Shown here: positions 54,367 to 63,537 of the stretch, piece after piece
Layout of the letters: every line of letters begins with the position of its first letter
Numbering within the stretch: the first letter of the stretch is position 1
Source of the DNA: Paenibacillus lacisoli
GTDB lineage: Bacteria; Bacillota; Bacilli; Paenibacillales; Paenibacillaceae
NCBI RefSeq assembly: GCF_030580655.1
Contig: NZ_JAUQTB010000008.1
Span: forward strand, 62,001-126,000
Direction of reading: 5' to 3'
Length of the DNA: 64,000 nt
Program-made: the position numbers and the translations under genes
Notes under the pieces: generated by a model
The model's input: the letters and a program-made list of their open reading frames with translations, nothing else
Databases searched by the model: none
What the model was told of the DNA's origin: nothing

Positions 54367-56130
54367 ATGCGTCAATGGTATAGAAATATGAGATTATCCT
54401 GGAAAATTGGAATGCTGTCACTTTGCTTCTTTGTGTTCATGGGGTTGATTGGTGTGACGGCTATTCGTCAGATCGCTACGGTAAACAGTAATGTAGTGGA
54501 GCTGAATGATGACAGGCTGGTGCCGATCGTAAACCTCGAGGAAATCAAGTCAGATATTGAGTACATTAAATCCCAATCCAGTTCGATGATGGATGCCGGG
54601 AATGATGACAGCGTCAAGCAGCCGATTCAGGATAATATGGAGGAACGGTCGGCAGGAGTGACCCAGAAGCTGGCAGCCTACAAGAACGATAACAGTTATG
54701 CGGCAGTACTCCAGGCATTTGACAGCTTTATCGCAGCCAAGGATGAATTTATTAAGAACATGGGCGTCGGAACGGTTCAGACTCGCGGCGGACAGCCGGC
54801 GGCAGATGCCTCGAATTCCGGGGATTCAGCAGAACAGGTTGGCGGGGCTCCAACGTTCATGACCGATTTCGAGACTGCCCGGACGGATGTCATTCATGCA
54901 CTGGATACTATCGTGGATCAGCAGGTCAAGAATGCCAAGGCGACCTATGATGAGAGCAAGCAGGTTTACAGGAACACGAATATTACCGTGATCAGTATGC
55001 TGGCAGCTGCAGTCCTCGTCACATTGCTGCTCACTTTTGTAATTATTCGTACGATTACCTCTCCGGTGCGCAGAGTGACCTCCAAGCTGCAGGAAATTGC
55101 GAGCAGCGGCGGTGATCTGACCCGGCGTATCGGTTACGAGAGCAAGGATGAGATCGGCCAGCTGAGCGCAAGCTTCGATCAGTTTGTCGGCAAGCTGCAG
55201 GGCATCATCCGTGATGTCGCTGTATCGGCCGAGCAGATGGCGCTGTCCAGCGGGCAGCTGCAGGGCTCCACGGACGCTGCAAACCAGTCGCTGGAAGCTG
55301 TTTCGTCCACCGTACAGGAGATTGCCTCCAGTACGTCAGATGGCGCGGCCGTTGCGGAGGAGACAACAGCCAGTCTCACCGAGGCGGCAACCTTCTCCAG
55401 CGCCACTTCACAAGCGAGCCGTGTAACTGCCGAGAACAGCCGCCGGGCCCGTGAAGCAGCAGCAGAAGGGGCCGGGCAGATCAATGAAGTGACGGCCTCA
55501 ATCTCCGAGATTGCCAACTCCTCAGGAGATGTATCGGTCATCATCCGGGAGCTGGATGCTTCGTCACGCCGGATCGGCGATATTATCCAGATGATCTCTT
55601 CGATCTCGGCCCAGACCAATCTGCTGGCGCTGAATGCCGCGATCGAAGCGGCTCGCGCAGGTGAAGCCGGCAGAGGCTTCAGCGTTGTTGCCGAGGAGAT
55701 CCGCAAGCTGGCGGATGAGAGCAACCGGGCCGCCGCCGAGATCTCCAGCCTGGTGGAGGAGAACCAGCTGAAATCTGCCTCTGCGGTGGAGTCCGTCCAG
55801 CAGGTGGAAGAGCGCGTGGCTGCCGGTGTGGCCAAGGCTTCAGAAGTCGAGGGCAGCATCGGACAGATTATCAGCAACATTGAGCAGATTGTCACGCAGA
55901 TTGACCAGATTGATGAAGCGACCGCGAAGCAGGCGGTGAGCAGCAGTGAAATTGAAAAGGCGATGAACCATATCGCATTATCCTCCAGCGAGGTCGCCGA
56001 AGGCACAGAGAATATGAGCGCAGGCATTCAGGAGCAGCTGAGCATGATGAATGAAATTGCCGCTTCGACTCAGCAGGTGTCCCGTATGGCGCAGCAGCTA
56101 AAACAGCTGGCAGCTGGATTCATCGTATGA
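54367..56130 (+). CDS. Methyl-accepting chemotaxis protein
   Basis: 587 aa, GGGGGAG before ATG. Membrane helix [28 protein letters not shown] start ([18 protein letters not shown]), a four-helix-bundle-like sensor of about 160 residues, a second helix ([20 protein letters not shown]), HAMP ([20 protein letters not shown]) and a signalling domain with the hairpin [20 protein letters not shown]. It transmits to CheA. The sensor has a low-complexity [14 protein letters not shown] insert (about 140). A hairpin follows. Confidence 0.95.
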   Translation: MRQWYRNMRLSWKIGMLSLCFFVFMGLIGVTAIRQIATVNSNVVELNDDRLVPIVNLEEIKSDIEYIKSQSSSMMDAGNDDSVKQPIQDNMEERSAGVTQKLAAYKNDNSYAAVLQAFDSFIAAKDEFIKNMGVGTVQTRGGQPAADASNSGDSAEQVGGAPTFMTDFETARTDVIHALDTIVDQQVKNAKATYDESKQVYRNTNITVISMLAAAVLVTLLLTFVIIRTITSPVRRVTSKLQEIASSGGDLTRRIGYESKDEIGQLSASFDQFVGKLQGIIRDVAVSAEQMALSSGQLQGSTDAANQSLEAVSSTVQEIASSTSDGAAVAEETTASLTEAATFSSATSQASRVTAENSRRAREAAAEGAGQINEVTASISEIANSSGDVSVIIRELDASSRRIGDIIQMISSISAQTNLLALNAAIEAARAGEAGRGFSVVAEEIRKLADESNRAAAEISSLVEENQLKSASAVESVQQVEERVAAGVAKASEVEGSIGQIISNIEQIVTQIDQIDEATAKQAVSSSEIEKAMNHIALSSSEVAEGTENMSAGIQEQLSMMNEIAASTQQVSRMAQQLKQLAAGFIV

Positions 56131-56136
56131 GATCAG

Positions 56137-56175
56137 GACCGGTCATCGGGGCTCAGGCCCCGGCTGCCGGTCTTT
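56137..56175 (+). terminator. Probable terminator of the chemotaxis receptor gene
   Basis: GACCGG pairs with CCGGTC around GGGGC/GCCCC; only a short T run. Confidence 0.6.
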
Positions 56176-56239
56176 GCTGCAGCCGTATCCTGCTGCATTC
56201 CTACAGGGAAAACTTGCCCGCCGCGAACCCGGATTCTTG

Positions 56240-56248
56240 TGATACAAT
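56240..56248 (+). promoter_or_regulatory. Extended -10 of the deoxynucleoside kinase operon
   Basis: TGATACAAT (56240-56248), 46 bp before the first start; no clear -35. Confidence 0.5.
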
Positions 56249-56294
56249 AGGATAGTCTGTCTGACAGGTATTGCATGATTTTAGGAGGATCGCC

Positions 56295-56921
56295 ATGATA
56301 CAAGTTCCGTTTATTGCAGTGGAAGGCCCGATCGGAGCCGGGAAAACAACGCTGGCCACGATGCTGGCCCATCGCTTTCAGTATCCAATCGTCAAAGAGA
56401 TTGTGGAAGAGAATCCGTTCCTGGACAAGTTCTATCAGAACATCGACGAATGGAGTTTTCAGCTGGAAATGTTCTTTCTCTGCAACCGCTACAAGCAGCT
56501 GGAGGATACCGGCTTGAACTTTATCCAGCAGCAGCTTCCCGTCATCTCGGATTATCATATTCATAAGAATCTGATCTTCGCCGAACGTACACTGAAAGGG
56601 ATCAAACGGGACAAGTACCGCGAGATTTACCACATCCTGACCGATGACCTGCCAAGGCCGAATGTAATTCTGTATATCCGGGCCAGCTTGGATACGCTGA
56701 TGCACCGGATCAATAAGCGCGGCCGCGATTTTGAGCAGGATATGGAAGTAGGCTATATGGAGCAGCTCATTGCGGATTATGACGCAGGCATGGCCTTTCT
56801 GGCTGAACGTGAGCCTGCTACACGGATTATTACGATTAACGGCGATGACCTGGACTTCGTTGAACATACAGAGCATTTTGAACAAATTGCAGCGCGCGTA
56901 CAGAAGGAGCTTAACTCATGA
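56295..56921 (+). CDS. dgk: Deoxynucleoside kinase, dgk-like
   Basis: 208 aa from ATG 56295 after AGGAGG; the in-frame ATG 56271 precedes the ribosome site. P-loop VEGPIGAGKTT (about 9-19), SDYHIHKNLIFAE segment, ending with an arginine-rich lid region RINKRGRDFEQ. It resembles Bacillus deoxyguanosine kinase (YaaG). It overlaps the second kinase by 4 nt, an arrangement also seen in Bacillus. It salvages deoxynucleosides to dNMPs. Confidence 0.88.
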   Translation: MIQVPFIAVEGPIGAGKTTLATMLAHRFQYPIVKEIVEENPFLDKFYQNIDEWSFQLEMFFLCNRYKQLEDTGLNFIQQQLPVISDYHIHKNLIFAERTLKGIKRDKYREIYHILTDDLPRPNVILYIRASLDTLMHRINKRGRDFEQDMEVGYMEQLIADYDAGMAFLAEREPATRIITINGDDLDFVEHTEHFEQIAARVQKELNS

Positions 56922-57586
56922 ACCAACACAGCATTCCCGCAAATGCATTGATTACCGTGGCCGGCACCGTCGGCGTCGGCAAGTCCACCCTGACCGGGGC
57001 CTTGGCCAAGCGGCTGGGCTTCCGCACTTCGCTGGAGCAGGTGGACCATAACCCGTATCTCGAGAAATTCTATCATGACTTTGAGCGCTGGAGCTTCCAC
57101 TTGCAGATTTACTTCCTGGCGGAGCGCTTTAAGGAGCAGAAGGGGATTTGTGAAGCCGGCGGCGGCTTTGTACAGGATCGTTCCATTTATGAGGATACCG
57201 GGATTTTTGCCAAAATGCATGCCGACCAGGGGACCATGTCCAAGACGGATTATGCCACGTATACGAGCCTGTTTGAGGCCATGGTAATGACCCCTTACTT
57301 CCCGCACCCGGATGTTCTGATTTACCTGGAGGGCAGCCTGCCGTCCATACTTTCCCGGATTCAGCAGCGCGGCCGCGAGATGGAGATCCAGACGGATGTA
57401 TCCTACTGGGAGCATATGCATGAACGTTATTCCCAATGGATCAACGAGTTCAGCGCCTGTCCGGTACTGCGCCTGAATATTGATGATTACGATGTGAACG
57501 ATGCGGCGTCACTGGACAGCATTATCACCCAGATTGGGAGCATGATTGCGGCATCCCGCAGCCAGACACCCGGTCAGCCGGCTTAA
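56918..57586 (+). CDS. dck: Deoxyadenosine/deoxycytidine kinase, dck-like
   Basis: 222 aa, ATG overlapping the dgk stop (ATGA), AAGGAG upstream. P-loop VAGTVGVGKST (about 12-22), catalytic DRSIYEDTGIFAK (about 87-99) and lid region RIQQRGREMEIQ. It resembles YaaF-type kinases. The two kinases may form mixed complexes with complementary specificities. Confidence 0.88.
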   Translation: MNQHSIPANALITVAGTVGVGKSTLTGALAKRLGFRTSLEQVDHNPYLEKFYHDFERWSFHLQIYFLAERFKEQKGICEAGGGFVQDRSIYEDTGIFAKMHADQGTMSKTDYATYTSLFEAMVMTPYFPHPDVLIYLEGSLPSILSRIQQRGREMEIQTDVSYWEHMHERYSQWINEFSACPVLRLNIDDYDVNDAASLDSIITQIGSMIAASRSQTPGQPA

Positions 57587-57791
57587 TGGAGCAAGTTTGC
57601 CTATCAGGTTCTGTCGTGCACGTCAGCGTGCCGCAGGGCCTCTTGTGCTTTTTCGTCCGGTCATCATTCATTTTGCGGCAATGTCATGTTATGATGAATG
57701 ATGGCATTCCGGATAGAAACAGATATGAATTTCACATAGATGAGCATCGTAGTAACATCACGAATCATAGAACCGAAAGGAGCAATACATC

Positions 57792-58778
57792 ATGATACGA
57801 TTTGGCGTCATTGGAACCAACTGGATTACAGAGAGATTCATACAGGCGGCACTGGAGACCGAGCAGTTCGTGCTGGGAGCGGTATATTCACGGACAGAGG
57901 AGAAGGGAACGGCGTTTGCCGCGCGTTACGGTGATGTGGAAGTATTTACGGATGTGACAGAAATGGCTTCCAGCGGGAAGATCGATGCAGTCTATATCGC
58001 AAGCCCGAACTCTTTTCACAAAAATCAGGCAATCCAGTGTATGGACCATGGCATTCATGTGCTGTGTGAGAAGCCTTTTGCGTCGAATGCGTCTGAACTC
58101 GAGGAGATGCTCGCGGCGGCCAAGCGTAATGATGTGCTGCTGATGGAGGCTCTGAAGTCAACGCTGATGCCGAACTTTAAGGTCGTTCAGGACAACCTGT
58201 ACAAGATCGGCCGGGTGCGTCGTTATGTAGCCAGCTATTGTCAGTACTCTTCACGTTATGATGCGTTCCTGGAAGGTAAAGTGCTGAATGCATTCAATCC
58301 TGAATTTTCGAATGGTTCACTGATGGATCTTGGGATTTACTGCCTGTATCCGCTGGTGGCGCTGTTCGGTAAGCCGGATGAAGTGAATGCCGTCGGCGTC
58401 ATGCTCTCCTCGGGAGTAGACGGAGAAGGCAGCATCGTGATGAAATATGAAGATATGGATGCGACCGTCATGTATTCCAAAATCTCGGACTCCTACCTGC
58501 CGGCAGAGATTCAAGGAGAGAACGGCACACTTGTGATCGATAAGATCAGCCAGCCGTATGAGGTCAAAATTATGTACCGCGACGGTACGGTGGAAGTGCT
58601 GACCCAGCCGCAGACGCACGAGCCAATGTATTATGAGGTCAAAGAATTTATGGACCTGCTGGAGAGCGGCAAACGCGAGAGCACCGTGAATTCCCATGCA
58701 ACATCCCTGGCCGTAGCCCAGGTGATGGAGGAGGCGCGCCGCCAGTTTGGACTGCGTTATCCTGCGGATCAGGCATAA
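57792..58778 (+). CDS. Gfo/Idh/MocA-family oxidoreductase
   Basis: 328 aa, GAAAGGAG before ATG. Rossmann start IRFGVIGTNWITERFIQAAL and EKP motif CEKPFASN (about 93). The C-terminal beta domain with GSLMDLGIYCLYPLVALFG is typical. Substrate unknown; probably a sugar or inositol derivative. It has no sugar operon neighbours here. Confidence 0.9.
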   Translation: MIRFGVIGTNWITERFIQAALETEQFVLGAVYSRTEEKGTAFAARYGDVEVFTDVTEMASSGKIDAVYIASPNSFHKNQAIQCMDHGIHVLCEKPFASNASELEEMLAAAKRNDVLLMEALKSTLMPNFKVVQDNLYKIGRVRRYVASYCQYSSRYDAFLEGKVLNAFNPEFSNGSLMDLGIYCLYPLVALFGKPDEVNAVGVMLSSGVDGEGSIVMKYEDMDATVMYSKISDSYLPAEIQGENGTLVIDKISQPYEVKIMYRDGTVEVLTQPQTHEPMYYEVKEFMDLLESGKRESTVNSHATSLAVAQVMEEARRQFGLRYPADQA

Positions 58779-58780
58779 AT

Positions 58781-58820
58781 AGACGGCAAGAGACGACAGA
58801 GTCTGCCGTCTCTTTTTTTT
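58781..58820 (+). terminator. Terminator of the oxidoreductase gene
   Basis: AGACGGCA pairs with TGCCGTCT around an inner GAC/GTC stem, then a long T run. Confidence 0.9.
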
Positions 58821-58862
58821 GCTGCCGACACTTAATATAACCAGAACATGTGTTCCTGTTTA

Positions 58863-58871
58863 TGGTATAAT
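58863..58871 (+). promoter_or_regulatory. Extended -10 of the 43-aa peptide gene
   Basis: TGGTATAAT (58863-58871) with no good -35. Confidence 0.6.
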
Positions 58872-58932
58872 AGAGAGGACAGAGCAACCGGTGGGAAGAA
58901 ACGGTGAAGCTGACCCGGAAGGGGGTGACGCC

Positions 58933-59064
58933 GTGTCTGTGCTTGAATTGATGTTGAAACTTCTGGACGGAATGCTGAAGCTGGTAAGCATTGCTGCCGG
59001 CATGAATTCACTGCTGACTGCCTGGAAGAAACATCGTCAACGCAAGAAAAACCACCGGGAATAG
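58933..59064 (+). CDS. 43-aa hydrophobic/basic peptide
   Basis: From GTG 58933 after GGGGGTGACGCC. The peptide has a hydrophobic or amphipathic stretch ELMLKLLDGMLKLVSIAAGM followed by a basic tail KKHRQRKKNHRE. Such a hydrophobic-then-basic layout is also seen in type I toxins and in membrane-active peptides. It is one transcription unit with its own extended -10 and a terminator overlapping the stop. Function unknown. Confidence 0.6.
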   Translation: MSVLELMLKLLDGMLKLVSIAAGMNSLLTAWKKHRQRKKNHRE

Positions 59065-59087
59065 GTTGGACGCCTCCGGTGGTTTTT
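59051..59087 (+). terminator. Terminator overlapping the peptide stop
   Basis: ACCACCGG pairs with CCGGTGGT, then five T; the left arm lies within the last codons. Confidence 0.85.
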
Positions 59088-59135
59088 CCGTCGTATGATT
59101 GAAATGCTCGCCGTGGTTACCCGCCGGCCTTTGTC

Positions 59136-59168
59136 AGAAGCCACGATGTTACCCGCATCGTGGCTTCT
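59136..59168. other. 13-bp perfect hairpin
   Basis: AGAAGCCACGATG pairs with its complement around TTACCCG. There is no T run on the plus side. It lies 110 nt beyond the minus-strand WYL gene end and may stabilise or end that transcript. The rest of 59088-59277 shows no gene. Confidence 0.5.
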
Positions 59169-59277
59169 TCATTGTGCACCTCTTATATCGTTATTATAAC
59201 ACACAATTGGAAGGATGGAACCAAGGCATCCATACCTCTCCGCAGGATACAGGCGAATGCGCGGAAGAACCCAACAA

Positions 59278-60150
59278 TCACAGATTCTCTGCAAGATCGA
59301 GAGGAAGCGCCCGCTTGCCGGTTTCCTCATCTGCTGGTAATTCGCTCACAGGCCCGGCCCCGTACCGTCCCAGTGCCTTGGTGGATGCCTCCAGCATCCG
59401 ACTGCGCAGGTAATCACCTTCGATGACCCGGACCCGCTTACCCAGAAAACGAATTTTGGACAGCAGATATTCGGCTTCGTCCCCCATATAACATACGGTC
59501 ACTGTGTAAGTCTTACGGTCCGCGTCGTAAGTGACATCCTTCTCAAAGCAGGAGAACGCGTATAGAATGCGGGACAGCTCTTTATTATATTCCGGCATGA
59601 TCTGCACGAGCGTCTTCCGTCTTCGTGTCTGAAGTGTCCGTTCCAGATGCTGGCGGATGCGTTCAACATAGTCAGGCTTCAGCGGATATCTCTCCAGGCT
59701 GCGGATGTGATTCAGACGGGTGCTCATAAAGGCACGATGCTTGAGATGATACCAGAGGAGGTACCACTCCCGTTTGATCATGGAGTACTCCAGCTTGTAG
59801 GCGAGCCCGGACTGCTCCTGGAACTCCCGGCCGTTCTTGATGCTGTAGCTGAGGGTAATCCCGCAGCCTTCGTGGATGCAGCTGCGCAGGGTTCTCAGCA
59901 GGGGATGGTAGATCTGCCGCTCTGCGGAACGTGCCTTCTCGGTAATATGCTCGGCCGTGTCGATCACATCATCCGGCTCCAGGATCGCGGCCAGCTTCTT
60001 ACGGGTGCTGCCGGTAAGAGCCTCCTTGGCAGCCGGATGCCGGAGCATGGTCTTCAGCCAGGCCCGCTCGTGCGAAGTGACCACGAACGTGCCGCTGTCA
60101 TCAAGGCGGGACATAATCTGGTAGTTAAATATTTTCTCGAACGGATTCAT
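59278..60150 (-). CDS. WYL-domain transcriptional regulator
   Basis: 290 aa from ATG 60150, inside the upstream WYL gene end (26-nt overlap); longer open sequence is not coding. The helical start NPFEKIFNYQIMSRLDDSGTF is followed by a WYL domain with YSMIKREWYLLWYHLKHRAF (about 140-160) and a C-terminal YTVTVCYMGDEAEYLLSKIRFLG (WCX-like). WYL proteins bind a ligand, often a nucleotide, and regulate transcription in DNA-damage or defence contexts. It is coupled to its partner, so the two may form a heteromer like PafBC. Confidence 0.85.
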   Translation of the reverse strand: MNPFEKIFNYQIMSRLDDSGTFVVTSHERAWLKTMLRHPAAKEALTGSTRKKLAAILEPDDVIDTAEHITEKARSAERQIYHPLLRTLRSCIHEGCGITLSYSIKNGREFQEQSGLAYKLEYSMIKREWYLLWYHLKHRAFMSTRLNHIRSLERYPLKPDYVERIRQHLERTLQTRRRKTLVQIMPEYNKELSRILYAFSCFEKDVTYDADRKTYTVTVCYMGDEAEYLLSKIRFLGKRVRVIEGDYLRSRMLEASTKALGRYGAGPVSELPADEETGKRALPLDLAENL

Positions 60151-61447
60151 AATAGCTCTGGATCTCCTTCCATTCGGCGATAAATTCCTGCCGGAGCTGA
60201 CGGGGCTCCAATACCTCGCAGCTGGAGCCGAAGCTGCGCAGCCACGGCCGGATCTCGGTCCAGCCATTGACGGTAATTTCATAGATAAAGCTTTCATCCG
60301 TCTCTTCGGTAATTTCGCCCCACTGACCCTGCATCAGCACACGTTCCCGGACAAAGTTGCCTCCGGGTGTTCCAGGGTTATAGAAGCGGGCTCTGACCGT
60401 GACAGGCCGGCCGGTATCAATCAGCCAGCTGTAACGGGTTTTCTCTTCAAGCACCTGCCGCTTGGCATGATAGACGGCAGCATCGACTGGTTCGGACAGG
60501 CTGATCTCCGTCATGCCCTCCATCCGGTATTTGCGGATCCCGTCCCGTTCGCTCGACAGCAGGTACCAGCGTCCATATTGATGGTCATAGACCAGTTTCA
60601 GGGGCAGTGTGGTGACCTGTTTGCCGATGCTGTCCCGTTCGAAGAGCGGATTGGTATTGCGTGATCCGTAGTTTTGGTCGGTTTTGGGCGAGAAATAGAG
60701 AAATTGAATGCGGCGGTGACTGCGAATGGCTTCCAGCAGCGTGAACAGGTGAGCTTCATCCAGAATACGGGAGTAATAGTGATATTTATACCAGAATGGC
60801 AGAACGGCAGCGGCCTCGGATTCCCGGCGGGTCAGATGCTTCTTCAGTCCATCACGCAGCAGATACCCCTGAATAGAAGGAACCTGGGTATTAGCCATGA
60901 TGTCGACGAAATCATACACCTCCTGCAGCTCATCATCTGACAGCTCGGTAACCAGCTCATGACAAATACCGTAGCGGTAAGGGCGGGAAGCGGATACCTT
61001 GCGGATAATACCGACTTCCTCGAGATATTTCAAATCCTTGCGGATGGTCTTCTCGTCCGGCAGTGCCAGATCCGCCGGAAATCCGCTTACGCAGCAGTCG
61101 AGCAGCTCCATGGCAGTCTGCGTCTGTTCATGAAGCGCGGCGATCAGCAGGGCCAGTCGGTGACTCTCCGATTCCTTCAGCGACTTGGCGCGGAACAGGA
61201 ACAGCAGCATCGGGTCGCTGGTATCGTGATAACGGTAGCGGATAGCATCAGCCAACTCCTGGCCCTGATCTTCAGGCAGCTGCTGCTGGGTATGCTGCAC
61301 AATGTCCTTCAGCCTGCGCAGCGTCTTGTCGAACGTATTCACCGAGATACCCAGCCGGTCGGCGAACTGCTGCCGGTTATAGGCGCCGCTGGTCAGCACC
61401 AGCATGCGCAGGAATTGGATTTCTTTATCAAAGCTTTCCTTAGCCAT
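60125..61447 (-). CDS. WYL-domain transcriptional regulator with N-terminal HTH
   Basis: 440 aa, AGGAG before ATG. The N-terminus reads KEIQFLRMLVLTSGAYNRQQFADRLGISVNTFDKTLRRL, a helix-turn-helix. A WYL domain with LVYDHQYGRWYLLSSERDGIRKYRMEGM (about 295-325) follows, then a C-terminal WCX-like region. The first gene of the pair, with its own promoter and inverted repeat upstream. No target is visible nearby, so a distant regulon is likely. Confidence 0.87.
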   Translation of the reverse strand: MAKESFDKEIQFLRMLVLTSGAYNRQQFADRLGISVNTFDKTLRRLKDIVQHTQQQLPEDQGQELADAIRYRYHDTSDPMLLFLFRAKSLKESESHRLALLIAALHEQTQTAMELLDCCVSGFPADLALPDEKTIRKDLKYLEEVGIIRKVSASRPYRYGICHELVTELSDDELQEVYDFVDIMANTQVPSIQGYLLRDGLKKHLTRRESEAAAVLPFWYKYHYYSRILDEAHLFTLLEAIRSHRRIQFLYFSPKTDQNYGSRNTNPLFERDSIGKQVTTLPLKLVYDHQYGRWYLLSSERDGIRKYRMEGMTEISLSEPVDAAVYHAKRQVLEEKTRYSWLIDTGRPVTVRARFYNPGTPGGNFVRERVLMQGQWGEITEETDESFIYEITVNGWTEIRPWLRSFGSSCEVLEPRQLRQEFIAEWKEIQSYYESVRENI

Positions 61448-61522
61448 CGTATCTCCTCATTTCCTCTGAGTCATTTCTCGTCCAAGCATTCTTCACTCAG
61501 GTATGTACCGGACAATTCTTTT

Positions 61523-61569
61523 GGAAGTCTATTCTAGCAGAAATGAAGGCTTATTGGAAAATAGACTCC
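61523..61569 (-). promoter_or_regulatory. Inverted repeat at the WYL operon promoter
   Basis: GGAAGTCTATT (61523-61533) and AATAGACTCC (61560-61569) are complementary apart from one bulged base. The left arm overlaps a minus-strand extended -10 TGCTAGAAT (61531-61539). This would suit autoregulation by the WYL proteins. Confidence 0.45.
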
Positions 61570-61684
61570 GGGGAGGGATTAACTGGAAGACTTATAGCAT
61601 GTTCAGTTCACCGGAGTCATAGGTTGTTATAAAAGGGGTGGGAGTGACCTGCCGGCCAGGCCTGCCTGAAGGGGGAAAGAGAGT

Positions 61685-62014
61685 ATGAATACGTTGATTC
61701 TGCTGCAAGGAGATGTGGAAGAGCGGGAGCTGCAGCTGGAGAGTTGCAGCTTGTATGCTTCGGTGCAGGGATGGGAAGCAGCATCCAGTGTCCTGGAAAG
61801 CGGGCAAGCGGAGGCTTTCCGGCATCTGGAATCCTCGCTGGTCGGCATCCAGCGGCTGCTCGTGACGGACTTAGCGGTAATTACCCATGATATCAAATCA
61901 TTTTTTGTCTTCCTGTCGCTGCTAAACCGCTATAAGCTGTCGCTGCACACCGTGAAGGACGGGGAAGTGGTGAATTTTGAGAGCGGGCTGACCTCTGTGC
62001 AGCCGTCTGGCTAG
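61685..62014 (+). CDS. Small protein resembling part of a serine-recombinase fold
   Basis: 109 aa, AAGGGGGAAAGAGAGT before ATG. The middle LVTDLAVITHDIKSFFVFLSLLNRYKLSLHTVKDGEV looks like the resolvase N-terminal fold (Leu-rich, then the loop before the helix). The catalytic serine region is not visible and there is no DNA-binding end, so it is not an active recombinase. It is probably a standalone derivative of unknown role. Confidence 0.6.
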   Translation: MNTLILLQGDVEERELQLESCSLYASVQGWEAASSVLESGQAEAFRHLESSLVGIQRLLVTDLAVITHDIKSFFVFLSLLNRYKLSLHTVKDGEVVNFESGLTSVQPSG

Positions 62015-62100
62015 AGGATGGCAGGGCTTGGAGGTATCCGTATCCACGCCTGCTGAACGCCTCACTTGGTCCGGTTCCCAAACCGCGCTGCATCAACTAC

Positions 62101-62146
62101 AACAGGAAGACCCCGATACTTCATATCGTATCAGGGTCTTCCTGTT
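62101..62146. terminator. Terminator between convergent genes
   Basis: AACAGGAAGACCC and GGGTCTTCCTGTT pair, with GATAC/GTATC near the tip. It serves the small gene and aroD. Confidence 0.85.
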
Positions 62147-62161
62147 TGCACTTCTGCGCCG

Positions 62162-62929
62162 CTACCGTCTGCGGTGCAGGATGTCCAGCACCTGTTTTAG
62201 CTCAGGTGCTGGGATCTGGCCAGGCGCGGAAGCCGTGCGCCCGGCCGCGAAGGTCAGTGCGGAGCCGAAAAGCTCTCCGGCCATCCGGCTGATCAGACCC
62301 TGTCCACCCATGGACATGGTCAGGAACGGCCGGTCGGCGTACTGGCTCCGCATCGTATGGGTGGCGTCCAGCAGGGTGAGGACGTCAGCAGGGCTGGCCG
62401 GCATGCAGGCCAGCTTCGGGATGTGTGCGCCGAAGTCCTGCATCCGGCGCAGGCGGGCGATGATCTCGTCCTTCGGCGGGGTGGCCTGGAAGTCGTGGTT
62501 CGACATCACGACGATAACCCCACGCTCCCGGGCTGCGTCAACGACAGCCTTCACATCCTCCTCTGCGGAGAAGAGTTCGACATCGATAAGGTCAGCCTGT
62601 CCGCTGCGGATCACGGCATGCAGCAGGTCGGCATATGCCCGATCGCTGAATTCACGGCTGCCGCCTTCCTTGTGGGTGCGGAAGGTGAACAGCAGCGGAA
62701 TGCGGCCGAGCCGATCCCGCAGCAGCTGCAGCAGCTGGTTCACAGCTTCCAGGTCTTCGACCTGCTGATACAGGTCTGCCCGCCACTCGATGAGGTCGGG
62801 CTCCATAGCCAGTACATCAGCGGCTTCTTCAAGCAGTCCGGTCTCTGTATCGGCTGTGAGCGGAATGATGACCTTGGGGGCTCCTTCTCCGATGACCGTA
62901 TCGCGGATGGTTAAGGGTTGAACAGTCAT
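62162..62929 (-). CDS. aroD: Type I 3-dehydroquinate dehydratase
   Basis: 255 aa, GAAGGAG before ATG. Third step of the shikimate pathway. Type I features: substrate-binding EWRADLY (about 48), catalytic His in VVMSNHDF (about 147), Schiff-base Lys in HIPKLACMP (about 174), and SMGGQGLISRMAGE. The length is normal. Single gene, not in a visible aro cluster. Confidence 0.95.
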   Translation of the reverse strand: MTVQPLTIRDTVIGEGAPKVIIPLTADTETGLLEEAADVLAMEPDLIEWRADLYQQVEDLEAVNQLLQLLRDRLGRIPLLFTFRTHKEGGSREFSDRAYADLLHAVIRSGQADLIDVELFSAEEDVKAVVDAARERGVIVVMSNHDFQATPPKDEIIARLRRMQDFGAHIPKLACMPASPADVLTLLDATHTMRSQYADRPFLTMSMGGQGLISRMAGELFGSALTFAAGRTASAPGQIPAPELKQVLDILHRRR

Positions 62930-63128
62930 TGATAGATTCTCCTTCAGCTGCAGTGGTTGGTTTCATTCTATTAAACCCTAAGTTCCTGGAGAATGCCAGC
63001 CTCTGTGATGGATAGGCTCATGGGATAAGGAACTTGGCTGCAGCAGTCCATTCTGAGCTGGCAGCTGGATTCGGCAGCACTGATGCAGCGGGCACGGGTC
63101 CAGCCGAAGATTTATCTGGCGGGCTAAC

Positions 63129-63341
63129 ATGTGTTTCCCACTCCCCTTTACATGGGAAAAGCATTTCAGCTGTCATTTTACGCTGCCGAAATGTAAGGGA
63201 ATCGATGATGTAGAAGTAAGGGAGTTAGAATTACACATAATATCCATTATTAGAGAGTGGACAAAGGCTGGTCCAGCCTGGCTGGCAGGCGGCCGAGAGC
63301 GCTATAGTGAACGTGAGGAGATCGAGCAGTACACCCGGTAA
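63129..63341 (+). CDS. Possible short open frame, uncertain
   Basis: 70 codons from ATG 63129 with a poor ribosome site. The last 45 residues look more protein-like (VRELELHIISIIREWTKAG, then GGRERYSEREEIEQYTR), and a good terminator follows 22 nt after the stop. It may be a small gene with a different start or a remnant. The stretch 62930-63128 shows nothing else I can name. Confidence 0.3.
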   Translation: MCFPLPFTWEKHFSCHFTLPKCKGIDDVEVRELELHIISIIREWTKAGPAWLAGGRERYSEREEIEQYTR

Positions 63342-63362
63342 TGACCAAGTTTAATTTTTGTG

Positions 63363-63386
63363 CCTCTGCGCATGCAGAGGTTTTTT
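63363..63386 (+). terminator. Rho-independent terminator
   Basis: CCTCTGC pairs with GCAGAGG around a 4-nt loop, then six T. It isolates the secreted-protein gene downstream. Confidence 0.9.
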
Positions 63387-63537
63387 ACGTTGCGATAATA
63401 TGAAAAGGACGTGCACAAAAATACCGTGTTTTTTAACCCCCCATTAACAGTAATCATACAGTTGGCTCTTATACTGACAAGCATGCGCCGACAAAGCGCG
63501 ACAACAACTTGCAGACAGAAGGGGAGCGTGCTTAATT

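Noticed and set aside
63444..63475. Promoter TTAACA/TATACT before the secreted protein
   Set aside because: The boxes are 20 bp apart, too far for a normal sigma-A promoter.
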